From Anisodus tanguticus (taxonomy: Eukaryota > Streptophyta > Magnoliopsida > Solanales > Solanaceae), in the NCBI GenBank assembly GCA_034509755.1, contig CM067549.1, positions 29,532,001-29,596,000 of the forward strand: a stretch of 64,000 nucleotides of DNA, in the 5' to 3' direction. The position numbers were made by a program, and so were the translations under genes. Below are positions 10,075-20,689 of this stretch, piece after piece (position 1 is the stretch's first letter; each line of letters opens with the position of its first letter). Below the pieces are notes generated by a model. It saw only the letters and a program-made list of their open reading frames with translations, was not told the DNA's origin and did no database searches.

Positions 10075-11195
10075 ATACCAATTTTGGGTCCGGAGGATTT
10101 AAACCAAACGTGTGCATTGCGGCTTCGATATCGGTAGACGTGGGTGCCGCTGCGTGATGGGCCCTGCAGGGGCCGAGGCCCGAGTACCCCTGCTTGCTGC
10201 CTCGGCCCAGAAGACTGACTGTAAGTGGACCAGGGCGTGGAGGGCCTGGACTGTTGCTGGGCAGCCCACTGTCAGTGGGGCGAAACATGGCTTGGCCCAA
10301 ACTGTGGCCACGCCTACTGCCACGGCATAAGGGCCCACTGTGGGGCCCAAAACTGCTCCTGTTGCTGACCACTGCGAGGGCTACTACTGCCACCACCATT
10401 GTGTCGGCTGCCGCCGTTGTTGGCACCGCAGTTCTTGCCATTATTTTTCTTATTTCCACCCTTTTTGCCGCCACCGTTGTTGCGGTTTTGGCCTGAGTTG
10501 TTGGAACCGGTAGGATAAACCGTGGACTCGGTCATCATGACTACGGGACTAGAACCGGTAGCCACCCTTTTTGCCATGCCTGCTTCTTCGAGTGTAAGCA
10601 TAGAATGAGCCTGATAAAATTGCAGAAGCGGATTGCTTTGCCGAAGAAGCGTTCCAACACTATTATAGGCCTCAGAGAGGCCGAAAACCATTTGGAGGAC
10701 CAAACGATCATTCGAAACTAGCGCGCCAACGTTGCGAAGTTGGTCTGCTAATTCCTTTAATCTTTTGCAATAAGCCAAAACTTTAGGGAAATCTTCCATA
10801 TTGACGTGAGAGAAATCCTGCTCAAGAGTAACAGCTCTAGAATTTTGATTATCTTGGAATATATCATGCAGTCTATCCCAAGTCGCCTGTGCCGTAGTGT
10901 CAGACTCAATAATCGTTTGCAAAAGGTCGGTAGAAATTGTGGAATATATCCACTGGAGTATAGTGGCATCAAGAGTCGTCCACAACTTAGGATCATCCTC
11001 GCGTTTTGGTACCTCCGTATCCTCAGGAGCAGCGGGGATTATGTGATGGATGACTTGATGCGATTGTGGGTGAATTTTAAACAGTTCGGCCCACGTCGCA
11101 TATTGGATGTTTTCTATTTCAAGAACAAGATGGATGTTATTCTTGATGTTAGAAACTGTAAGGGCATGATGAAACGTGTTCCGGGATGTAGACAT
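10040..11195 (-). pseudogene. Copia gag (frameshifted)
   Basis: The likely start is the ATG at 11195 ([19 protein letters not shown]); the frame is open further upstream into the leader but that part is not gag-like. Landmarks of the Copia gag/UBN2 domain are [55 protein letters not shown] and [20 protein letters not shown]. The C-terminus is rich in G, N, K and R, as expected for RNA binding, but has no CCHC zinc knuckle. The frame closes at 10314 and gag-pol continues in another frame down to about 10040. Confidence 0.85.
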
Positions 11196-11348
11196 ATTGA
11201 TAGAACAATATGTGATTGAGGGATTTTGAAGAAAAAATTGGGAAGAGGGAGGATCTCGTCGGCACGAAAAAACTGAGAGCAAAGGTCTCGGAAATTCAAG
11301 GGAGGTCGACGAAAGTTGGAGGAATTTAGAGAGGATTTTAAGACCTAG

Positions 11349-11360
11349 ACTTTGATACCA
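11349..11360 (-). promoter_or_regulatory. tRNA-iMet primer binding site of the Copia element
   Basis: The reverse complement of ACTTTGATACCA is TGGTATCAAAGT, directly abutting the 5' LTR. It matches the common plant Copia primer site TGGTATCAGAG at 10 of 11 positions. Confidence 0.85.
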
Positions 11361-11655
11361 TGAAAGAAATAATCCCTTGATTATTTTAATTGAAAGAGTA
11401 TATATACATTTACATATTTTCATAATACGAGAATCCTATTCCTATTCTACTCCTAAAACCTTATTTTACTTGGATACTAATTATACAATTATGGTAAGTG
11501 TACACTACTAATTCCATTACAACTTTACCTAAACTAGGTTACTAAAATATACTACCTAACTATACACGATATACACGGTAGAGGGGGAAATCCGAGAATC
11601 CAATATACATAGGATATACACGTGTATATCGTGTGTATCCTTTGTATATTTAACA
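11361..11655 (-). repeat. 5' LTR of the Copia element
   Basis: This is a 295-bp copy of 6597-6895 with about 11 substitutions and a 4-bp deletion. As the upstream LTR it would carry the element promoter. Confidence 0.95.
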
Positions 11656-11660
11656 ACAAT

Positions 11661-12493
11661 AAATTTGTTTTGAAAACAAATGCAGTGAACAATTCAGAGG
11701 GGAGAAAAAGTTTAAATTTTTGGTGTTTAAAATTTGAGCAAGACCTCTAAATTTATAGATAATAAAAGGGTGAGATGGAGAGTTCCAATCTAAATTGTGC
11801 CTTTTTGATTCAATTCAAAAGGTACATTAACTCTAAATATTTTTTCATTAAACTCAATTTCACTTGCTCGTAGTTCACTTCAAGATATTAATAATATATT
11901 TATTCTTTTACTAATGAATATTAAAAATGTCGAATATAAGATAAATAACTTCAGACCTCGGGTCTGAACTTCTCATTTCCAAAAAGTGAATTCAGACTCT
12001 CATCTCCAAAGAGTGAACTTCACAAGGCTCGAAGTTTAAAGTTTAAACTACAACTTTTTGCTATGTTTTTTTGAGCTATAGTGATAAAATGAATTATTGG
12101 CTAAGCAGGTGCAATTGGGTGTAAAAAACTGTAAATTTTTGTCATTTTCCCAAGTAAAAAGAAAAAACAAGAAGAAGAAGATGGGAAATATAAATTATGT
12201 TCGTTCAAGATTGCGTTAATGGCGTATAATCTCCTTAGATAAAGTTCCCCATTGGACAAATCAACAATTGATATGGTAAAATTAGCTTGGGTGGGTAAAA
12301 ATACCAAGAGATTTTGTGCCTTTCAGAATGAAAAGAAAACTGGACCTAGAAATAAAGCTTAGTGATTTTACAGAATCAGTCAGATATAGGAAGTCATGGA
12401 GAATGATATCTAAAAGATCTGAATTATACTTAAAAAGAAAAAGTTCAAATGCACATTTGGTAATAGAATGGAGTATGACAAATGCATGAGTAT
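11661..12493. other. Non-coding, downstream side of the receptor kinase; includes its 3' UTR
   Basis: The part next to 12493 should be the 3' UTR of the - strand kinase gene. Near 11950-12030 the words TCAGACCTCGGGTCTGAA and AAAGTGAATTCAGACTCTCA / AAGAGTGAACTTC recur, a small degenerate repeat. No open frame is convincing. Confidence 0.45.
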
Positions 12494-14903
12494 TCATGGT
12501 GTTGGACTAGTTAGGCTCCTAGACTTGTTATCTTCAGATGATTGCCTGTTTCCAGAATCAGATTGCTGGATATCCTCAATCATCTGGACAACTTGGTTCA
12601 TGTCAGGCCTTGTTTCAGGCATCTTTGCCACACAGGCCATTGCAATCTGCAGCATCTGCACCATCTCGTCTTCGATATTTTGAAACTTGATGAGCTCAGT
12701 ATCAAACACCTCAGCAGTCCATTCCTCCCGGACAACTGACTGCACCCATCTTGGTAAATCTACCACCTCATCATGGCCAGGTGGCTGCACTGGTGCTTTG
12801 CCAGTAAGGAGTTCAAGAAGTAGAACTCCAAAGCTGTAAACGTCGGATTTCTGAGAACATTTCTTGGTCTCTATCACCTCGGGTGCTCTATATCCTGCAC
12901 TCCTACACGGGATAGTAGGAGAATCCATTAGAGGAGTAAGGCCAACATCTGAGATGCATCCACTATTATCGTGGGTGAGAAGCACATTGGATGACTTGAT
13001 ATTGCCATGAATTAATTTTCCACCAGCAACAGAATGGACATGGGCAATACCACTTGCAGCTCCATGGGCAATCCTCAATCTAGATTCCCAGTCTAGTGTT
13101 CTTCCCAAGTCCCTGTTTCCTACAATCATAAACAAAGAGCAATGAGTGAAATAAACTTTCTTGTATAAACAGTTAGATTGAAAATTAGGAATAGCACCGA
13201 AAGATAAATCTGATGTTCAACAACTTGCAAGTTGCATCTTGCTTCAAAAAATCATGGAGAGCTGTGAGTGCATGAAAACAATCACATGTCCTAAATCTTT
13301 ATAGTTATAAACTCTTCAAGACAAACTCGTGTGCCCATTTCAGGAGAGTTCATTTATAACTTCTCTCCATGCTTTTCAAAGGAATTTTGTATAGGTGCTT
13401 TGCTGAAGATTATAGGTGTTTCATTTCACACTCAGAATATATGATCTCGTGGAACATTTACAGTTGATTTTCTGGTCCGGTATTAGTAACTAAGGATATT
13501 CCCATGTACCTGAATGAGTATGACTGCTTAAAGAATGGGAGGCAAAAGAAGAAAGAAATGTTACCATGCATTCGAGTGGATAAACTGCCTGCCGGTACAT
13601 GATCATAGATAAGAAGTTTTTCATCCTTGGAAAAGTAATAAGCACGAAGAGCAACAACATTTCGATGCTGAGCCACAGTGACAATTATCTCCATCTGTTG
13701 ATCAAACTCTCGTTTCCCAACAACAACTTCCTTCAGCCGCTTCACAACAACAGTTGTTCCCTCCTCCAAGATGGCCTTGTAGGTTGTTCCATAGCTCCCT
13801 TTACCCAAAACCTCAGCCGAGGCTCTCAACAAATCTTCAAGGTCAAAATTGAAAGAACAACCCCCAAAGAAAACCAATTTGTTCTTTTCAGCTGCTTGTA
13901 CTCCACTACTGAAGTCCTCTGTTTGCTTTGGACTTCCTCCTCCATTGAAGTCTTTTCTTTCCTGAACACCTCTCTTACTATAATATTGCTTCACACAACA
14001 CAAGAAAATCAAGACGGCTAGACCGAGGATCCCTCCAACACCCCCTGCAACAATGCCAATGATAACACCTGTACTTAAGCTTTTCTTGCCTTTCTGCTTT
14101 TCTGGAATTGCTGGTGAGGATGGCAGGACACTTGGCGAACGAGATGATGGTGTTAGACTCAAAGGCGAAGGAGAAAGTGGAACTGAAGGGAATGGAGAAG
14201 GTGAAGGTGCAAAAGAGGGGCATTGAGTCAAGGGTTGTCCACATAATAGAGAATTTCCTTGAAATGAAGAAGCAGGAAACTTTGCAAGAGATGGTGGAAT
14301 TGAACCATTGAGTTGGTTATTGCTCATATTGAGTTGCGTAAGCCTTGGAAGGTTTACATTAGGAATGGATCCTGCGAGCGAGTTGTTTTGTAGGTTCAAA
14401 CCAGTAAGATGTGTCAGATTTTCAATTGTTGGAATTTTCCCTGAGAAGGAGTTGAAAGAGAGATCAATGAAGTTGAGCTGTGGAGATAGAGAGGAAGGGA
14501 TTTCACCAGAAAATTGGTTTCGTTGGAGAAATATGAAACGGAGGGAAGGAAGAGAGGTGATATCTGAAGGAAGATTGCCACTCAGCCCATTGAAATGAAG
14601 GCTGAGGGTTGTTAGTGCATCCAGTCTTCCTATGGTATTGTCTGGAATAGGACCATAGAGTCCAATACCAGGAAGCCGAAGTGCAACTACACGACTGCCA
14701 TCTGAGCTGCAACCGACGCCATGCCATGTGCAAATGGAAGAGTTAGTGTTCCATTTGAACTTCCGAAGATGAGGTACTGCAGAAGAAAAATCAAGTAGCG
14801 CTTGTCTATCTGAGCTAAGGTCAGCAATAACTTTTGGGAAGAGGAGCAAAAATGGAAACAAAGAAAGAGCAAGCACAGCTACTATTGGGTATAGCTTCAT
14901 CAT
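12494..14903 (-). CDS. LRR receptor-like pseudokinase (At5g58300 type, LRR-RLK subfamily III)
   Basis: Two coding exons, 14903-13565 and 13119-12494, join across a GTAACA...TTGTAG intron and restore [13 protein letters not shown]. They give 654 residues, the usual length of this family. I chose the ATG at 14903 ([10 protein letters not shown]) because a signal peptide starts there; an upstream in-frame ATG at 14954 would put a polar stretch ahead of it. Domains in order: signal peptide (1-28), LRR N-cap ([29 protein letters not shown]), about five LRRs, a Pro/Ser-rich stem, a transmembrane helix ([20 protein letters not shown]), then a kinase fold. The G-loop (GKGSYG), VVVKRL lysine and APE motif are intact. 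The catalytic loop reads HGNIKSSN instead of HRDxKxxN, and DFG reads DVG, so phosphotransfer is unlikely. It probably acts at the plasma membrane as a non-catalytic co-receptor or scaffold. It closely resembles the Arabidopsis protein annotated as probable inactive receptor kinase. Confidence 0.95.
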
Positions 14904-15008
14904 TTTAATAATTAGGAATGAATATGATTTCTTATTTGCTCCTGGACTTCCCAAGTCAATTCAAGTTGCCATAAGAGATCAATTTTGAGTATCATCCATT
15001 TGCATCAC
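14904..15008 (-). other. 5' UTR segment of the receptor kinase
   Basis: The reading frame upstream of 14903 stays open to an ATG at 14954 but reads polar residues. A CTAG acceptor (reverse strand) at 15009 could mark the start of this UTR exon. Confidence 0.4.
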
Positions 15009-16439
15009 CTAGCAACAATGGTATCAGCGTGAAACAAAGTTAGAAGAAAGCAGTGAAAAAGATATACACAAATATTTGGCAGAGAAACTTAGATATATGC
15101 AAAATACCCCCATAAAATACCATCGCAGTATGAAAAGAACAGCCAATTCCGAAAGTCAATCAAACAAAAAAATAGAGCAAAGGATCTGTTGTGTGTATTA
15201 TTTTATCCATTCATGACAAACAGAAGAGAAAAATGTTTATGCCTCCTAAAGAAGAAGACTGAAGCACTCTTTTCCTTTTTGCTTTTATAACTTTTTCATT
15301 CTCCACTAAGGAGTTAAGAGGTTTTAACACTAAGGTTCATGCTGTTACATAGTCCAGTACCAGTTTCCAAGTCTAAAATCTGCCTAGTTCACTTGCTTTT
15401 CTGTTTCACCGGGTTCTACCAATCTGTCTGCTCTGCCAAACTAGTAGCATGTCTGAGAGAGTAGCGCCGACAGCATGAAAAATTAGCCTTTCTCTTTTCA
15501 TGTCCTTTCAAAGCTGGCTAAAAGGTTAGATGAAGAAATAGAGAGGGACAAGTGATCAACCACACTGCTAAAAGTGCAGCGGCAATGCCAATTGAGGAGC
15601 TATGTCATTGGGTCAACAGGTTTTCGCACTTTGTGGCGTTCACATATCAGTTTCGCCGGAGAAGAATGACAATATATAGTAAACTAAGCATGAGAATTGA
15701 AGGAAACAGAAAAAAAACTGAAGGAAACAGATTAGCATTCAGAGACCGGAATTTCCAGCTTCTCTGTTGAAGGAAAGCCTAAAATCTGCGCCAACAAAAA
15801 GATGTTGCCGAGTATTTATTTGGACTCATAATAAAAGTTAATGCCTCCTCCTTTAGAAATATACATCTTAAATTCTGAAAGTCAAAGACCCCATGAACTA
15901 CTTCTTAGATGCATCACACTTCCCTAATGCACTATACCGAGTTGCTTCGAAAGAGCAGATAGGACATGTTCCAGATCATTATCTCTTCTTTCTGTATTAC
16001 CACCCTCTAGTTCCTAATTTCAACTATCCATCATAGCATTAGACAAATAAACTAGTCCATGAATAGTTTTAATAACTTAAGTTCACAAATTGCAGCCATA
16101 TCCAAAATTTATACCTATGAACTTAAGGCGTTTGGATATGACTTGGTTGAGATTTGAAAAGCAAAAATAGTATTTTGAAAGTTGAGTTGTGTCAGGACAT
16201 GAAAACAAAATTAAGTTTTGTGAGTTCAAACTTCAAATTCTATATTTCAAGTTTGAAGTTGAAATAATGGGTGAATTTTGATGAACAAACAGTACTTATT
16301 TAGAGTTTGAAATAATCTCAAAATATCATTCAAATCTATGGCCAAAGGGGTATGCTGGTCGTAGAGTTGATACGGCCAAAAGGATTGAGACCAATTTAAA
16401 GCCTTCACTAAAGTATGAAGTTCAAATGAAAGAGTATAC
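15009..16439 (-). other. Possible 5' UTR intron of the receptor kinase
   Basis: On the - strand a CAAG/GTATAC donor lies at 16440/16439 and a TTGCTAG acceptor at 15009, about 1.4 kb apart, ahead of the start codon. 5' UTR introns are common in this gene family. There is no open frame in the stretch. RNA evidence is needed to be sure. Confidence 0.35.
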
Positions 16440-17872
16440 CTTGAAAAATGGTGAGTGAGAAAGTGGAAGCTTCAGAAGCCCATATCCATATGAAATCTGA
16501 AGCTGGAAACTGCAGTGAAGAAAATGGGAGAGCTTAATAACGGTTGAGAATTCAGAAAAGGTGAAATCTTGCGCCTTACAATTCCCCTCTAAAAGTTCCT
16601 ACTCCAACGGCATTTTGTTTACTTTGCAAAATGAGAAAGATAACCAAACAAAAACAAAAAAGATTATTCTCCGAGGCAAGAAAGAGCTAAATTTGGTTTC
16701 TTGGGACAACTTTTCTTTTTTTCTCTACTGCAGCAGCTGGTGGTACCGGTAGGAAAAAAAAGAGCTATGCGCGCAATTTGAATAATGAAAAAAATCTTTT
16801 CTTTCTTCTGAAGCAAACGGAATATCAGGTATCATAGCACAGATCTGGATGTTTTCTTGGAGGGGCTCTCCAACAACTTCTTACTTGCTTTCTTGTCTAT
16901 CTTTACACTTCACATACATTACATCATTTTCAACCAGTGAAGCTTCTGTAATTATCACTGATTGGCTGTCATTGATATGACAATTGGCAAGTATGGAAAT
17001 TGGTTTGGTTCTCTTTGTTGCTCCAAAAAGGTGGAATCTTCCACTCCAGAAGCCCCACACCTCGATCCGACAGGTCTGTGAAGGAGGTAAATCATAGTGA
17101 TTCAATTGATTTTAAATTTTGGTTCTCTTTGTTGGTGCACTATTTAATTGTTAATGTAGAGAAACAAAAAAAAGGAAATGCTCTTTTTGACCTTAGTTTT
17201 AAATTTGGTCTCAACTATACTCACCAAAAAGTTCGGCCATTAGTTTAAGACATCACTAATTAAGATGGAGAGGGTGGCTAAATATGGTCTAAAGTTCAAG
17301 TGTGATTTAGACTCTTTTAAGTAGTGTTTATTTTAGGAGAAATTATAATTTAAATACTACAAGTGAAGCAGGCCAAATTCAAGGCAATAGCTATTGTAGT
17401 AGTTGAATCATTTACTAACAATATTATTTCAGATTTCAGAAATTTGGTGGGGCCTGGAGCAGGGAAGGGCCCACTGCACAGCAAAGACAAAAGCTTAAGC
17501 CGTTGACCATGCAAAAGAGTAGTTAAGATTTTGCTAAAAGAACAAAAAATGTTAATAATGTAGTCTGTTTTTGTCCTCATTTCTCACCCAAAATACCTCA
17601 GCTAAACACGAAACAAACAGAGCAGGTCCGGCAGATAATAATAATAATAATAGATACGAAAACACCAAAATCCAACTTTAAGGAACAAATGAATTAAGGT
17701 TAATTTCTAAAGAATTTCAAGGGTTCAAATTACGTTGGAACTGTATAATTGACCTCAACTCAATATAATGTACTAACTAATACATCACCCTTGAATAATA
17801 ATGCCGACCTCTCTTAATTCATATTTAAGGTTGGCCCTTAGTCAATTCTGAAATTAATAGATTAATCTTACA
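16440..17872. other. Intergenic, includes probable promoter of the receptor kinase
   Basis: The left part (16440-16560) may be the first, non-coding exon on the - strand. The rest shows no open frame of value and no recognisable element; a short (AAT)n run is at about 17637-17651. Confidence 0.4.
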
Positions 17873-17989
17873 AACAACAACAACATACTCAGTGTAGTCC
17901 CACAAATAAGATTTGTGAAAGGTAAGATGTACGCAAATTTTATCCCCATCTTTATAGGGTAGAGAGTCTGTTTCCGATAGAGATTCGGT
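17873..17989 (-). mobile_element. Au/SolS-type SINE, partial, reverse orientation
   Basis: Forward AACAACAACAACATACTCAG ... TAGTCCCACAAA ... AGATGTACGCAAATTTTATC ... GGGTAGAGAGTCTGTTTCCG ... GATTCGGTC is the reverse complement of the Au SINE 3' part (compare 1-174). It ends exactly where the hAT-like terminal repeat begins at 17990, suggesting that element landed in or beside the SINE. Confidence 0.75.
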
Positions 17990-18464
17990 CAGGGGCGGAC
18001 CTACCCTATTAGGAGAGGGTGCACGTGCACTCGTTAACTTCGAAAAAACTATGTATATATACGTCGAATATCTATTATATATTTAAACGGACCTCTCTAA
18101 CACAAACAACATATTTGGTCATTTGGTCGGCGTGCCCCTTAGGTTGTTGAGCGCACGCCCACAATCCGAGCTCGAGACTGAGCTGCAACATTTTATTTAG
18201 CTGACAATTAAAAAAAACATAAAAATGCGTTGTTGGTGAGTTTCGAACTGGCAACCCATCGTGCGAAGAATGCTGCCCAAATCACCAGTCCGTGGAGCGA
18301 GCTTCATCAAGTTATGCCACTTAATTTATATTTATATAGTACATTCGTTTTATGGTTGTTTAATAATTTTTTTAGACAAGGTGGTGTTACGTTATATCAC
18401 TTTGACTAACGTGCATCGCCATTAATAGTATTCCCATTATCTTCAAATCCTGATTCCGCCTCTT
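17990..18464. mobile_element. hAT-like non-autonomous element (MITE)
   Basis: The left end is CAGGGGCGGACC and the right end, reverse complemented, is AAGAGGCGGAATC; 8 of the first 10 positions agree. The CAGGGGCGGA end with an adjacent 'gtgcacgtgcactcg' block is typical of Solanaceae hAT MITEs. An 8-bp target duplication is only partly visible (GATTCGGT versus CCCTCGGA). No transposase frame is present in 475 bp. Confidence 0.55.
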
Positions 18465-18664
18465 CCCTCGGATTAAAAGAAGATTAATCTTCTTCTAGCT
18501 AATATTTTTTCTAGCTCAACCTTATACGCATGCTAGTATAACGAATACATAAAACTGAGATACTTCCTACTTGGACATGGAGAAATTGCAAACTAATTAT
18601 GTGGCTTGTCATTGGAGAGGCTTTAAATTAGACCATACATATATAGATGGTAATTTTAGTCTAT

Positions 18665-19075
18665 GAGCGCATTTGGTATGGCGGAAAATATTTTTTAAGA
18701 TAATATTTTCTCGAAAAATAAGTAGTTTTTTATATATTTTTTTGTGTTTGATAGCAAGTTGAAAAATATTATCTTAAGAGAATTTGTATATATTCAAAGC
18801 AAAACACTATGAAGTTTTTGAATTCAAAATGCAACTTCTGATGGTGGGGGATAAGCGGGGTGGGAGGTGAGGGTAAACAAGGGGTAAGGGTGGGCTGGGG
18901 TGGTGGATGGTGAGGGGGTGGGGTAGGTGGTGGGGGGTATGGCAAGTAGGAGGGTGTAGGCGGGGGTAGGTAGGGGAACGCGTTGGTGTATTTTTATTGA
19001 TCACGGAAAATGTTTTTTCTCAAATTGTAATTCTATGAAAAAATAGGAACTTTTTCTAAGAAGATGCGTGCTAAA
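18665..19075. mobile_element. G-rich MITE (family 'GCAAAACACTAT'), copy 1
   Basis: It starts near GCATTTGGTATGGCGGAAAA and contains the shared core GCAAAACACTAT (about 18800), then a 130-bp G-rich tract and a right side with GGAAAATG. The core and layout match the copy at 33888-34274. The right terminal repeat is degraded, so the borders are approximate. Confidence 0.6.
18843..18975 (+). repeat. G-run tract with G-quadruplex potential
   Basis: More than ten runs of three or more G occur on the + strand within about 130 bp (GGTGGGGG, GCGGGGTGGGAGG, GAGGGGGTGGGG, GGTGGGGGG). This is well above the minimum of four runs for an intramolecular quadruplex. The complementary ORF at 18807-19004 (Pro/His/Thr only) is an artefact. 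Confidence 0.8.
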
Positions 19076-19089
19076 TACCTTACATGTGA

Positions 19090-19995
19090 ACAATATTATT
19101 AGAAAAAGAATGGTCATGTAAGTAGTGTTTGTATGAGATGTAGGTTAGAAAATGAGACTCTGGAACCATGCTTTTTAAAATACCGTGATTCTCAAATAGT
19201 TTAGGATATGAGTCCTATAAAATTGGATTGATCTTGATAATATTACTGACTTTTCCTTGTGGTGGAATGATAAGATTAATATGACAAAAAAATGTTCTAG
19301 TTCTGCTAGTGTACTGAACTTGACGGTAATGATAATGTGGCATATATGAAAATCTAGAAATGTTTGGTGTTTCAATAATGAATTAATTGATCCTTCAGAC
19401 ATAGTGACTAAACCTTTATTTGAGCATAATGAATTTCTTGAAATAATGCTTGCTGATTATTCAAATGGTAATTTACAAGAGAATAATGAATATCAACTAA
19501 CAGTACCCGAAGATGAGATTTGTTTATTTATTGATGTAGGGTTACAAGTTGAATCGAAGAAGTCTAGAATTGGGTTGGTTGCTATGAATAGCAGGGTGCT
19601 TTGCTTCATCCCCATGGATCGCCGATGTAGTTCATTGGGAAGTTTATGATTGTTGAAGCGTTTCCAATTAGAAAAGTTGTGGAAAAAGCGATACAAAATG
19701 GATGGAGGAAACTTTATATATGTAAAGAGCATTGTATATATATTGAAGAAAAATGTGAAGACTACTTGGGACGTGGATGTAGTAGCTTGTGAAGATATTT
19801 GAAAAATGTCTTCATATCTTAGACCATGTTGTGCTTGTACATATTCCTAGAAGGTTTAATATTGTTGCTCATAACTTAGCTAAGTTTTCTATTTCTGTGT
19901 TGCACGATTTTTCTTGGCAAAGAATATTCTCAAGTTGGATTGTAAGCGTTGTTGTACGCTCCTTTAGGCATATTATGTCCTTGATGAATTAATAG
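19090..19995 (+). pseudogene. LINE ORF2 relic: zinc-binding region and RNase H-like domain
   Basis: Short frame pieces carry C-terminal non-LTR retrotransposon landmarks in order: CMRCRLENET(L)E-type zf-RVT wording near 19135-19165, IMWHIWKSRNVWCFNN near 19335-19377, an RNase H-like start (CLFIDVGLQVESKKSRIGLV) near 19520, and HIPRRFNIVAHNLAKF near 19840-19890. The last is the classic end of the RVT_3 RNase H-like domain. At least three frame breaks are present. It is a decayed, 5'-truncated L1-type LINE on the + strand. Confidence 0.75.
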
Positions 19996-20290
19996 ATGAA
20001 TGGTTCGGATGAAAATAAAAATCAAGAGGAGGCTCTCTAAATTCCCCCCTCCCCTCTCTTTCTCAACGCCATAAAATCCCTAAATTTTTCTCTCTCTCTC
20101 TCTCAACGACATGAGCCTCGTCACTCAAGAGATAGGCATTATCCGGCAGCAAAACCTTCTCGTCTACCACTGGTGTTATCCGACTATATCAAGAGTAGGT
20201 TTCTTTCTCCTTCATCTATTTCGTCTCCTTCTTCTTCTTTTTGAGTAAATTTCATCGATGGTCACATAACTATCATTTTTTCATAAAAGC
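19996..20290. other. Non-coding, with (TC)n run
   Basis: It contains a CT microsatellite at about 20085-20104 and C/T-rich words. It may be the 5' leader of another LINE or simply LINE flank; no open frame. Confidence 0.35.
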
Positions 20291-20485
20291 TACGTAACTA
20301 TCTTTTCTGACATAAAAATCACTAAACTTTGAATATACTAACACACAAATTACACCAGCGGAAAATCCTAACTTTCCGATGAATAACTCTTTTTTATAAA
20401 TTTAATAAATAAAAACTCAATTAAAATGATCTGACATGACTGACTTGAAACCATATGAAGAAATTAAACTTTTAATTAATTTTTA
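20291..20485. mobile_element. Left arm of an old fold-back element
   Basis: TACGTAACTATCTTTTC ... GGAAAATCCTAACTTTCCGATG ... and AAATTAAACTTTTAATTAA are the imperfect reverse complement of 30262-30447. Typical words such as 'gatggtcacataactatc' just to the left belong to plant MITEs with long terminal inverted repeats. The Gypsy element at 20690-29901 now separates the two arms. Confidence 0.7.
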
Positions 20486-20569
20486 TTTCTAATTTAGTAC
20501 ACATACTTTTATATTACATCGTATTCACATAAAAATGATACATAAATTTCTTAATCAGTATAATATCAG

Positions 20570-20656
20570 AAAGAGGGATTTGGAGAGTGTAGAGTGTACG
20601 CAGGCCTTACCACTAACTTGAAAAGTAGAGAGGCTATTTTCGATAGATCTCAGCTA
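20570..20656 (-). mobile_element. Au/SolS-type SINE fragment, reverse orientation
   Basis: GAGTGTAGAGTGTACGCAGG, CCTTACC and GTAGAGAGGCTATTTTCGAT are reverse-complement SINE words, as in the copy at 17873. The TTG tail is missing. It lies between the fold-back arm and the Gypsy LTR. Confidence 0.6.
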
Positions 20657-20689
20657 TAAACTTCTTAATAACTTATTAATGCATATATT

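Larger units (their letters stand above)
6597..11655 (-). mobile_element. Full-length Ty1/Copia LTR retrotransposon
   Basis: This is a 5,059-bp element read on the - strand. The LTRs are 6597-6895 and 11361-11655, both TG...CA when read inward. They are flanked by a perfect 5-bp target duplication ACAAT (6592-6596 and 11656-11660). The primer site next to the right LTR (forward ACTTTGATACCA, 11349-11360) is the complement of the tRNA-iMet type TGGTATCAAAG. A C-rich tract after the left LTR gives a polypurine tract on the - strand. Domain order is gag, protease, integrase, reverse transcriptase, RNase H, which defines Copia. By eye the LTRs differ at about 11 bases plus a 4-bp indel, around 4%. 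Several frameshifts make it non-autonomous. Confidence 0.95.

Noticed and set aside
10112..10496. + strand ORFs over the Copia gag region
   Set aside because: They are shadow frames of the - strand gag nucleic-acid-binding tail.
18236..18300. TTTCGAACTGGCAACCC block resembling a tRNA B box on the - strand
   Set aside because: No complete tRNA fold; it lies within the hAT-like element and could be an old SINE piece, but no SINE borders were seen.
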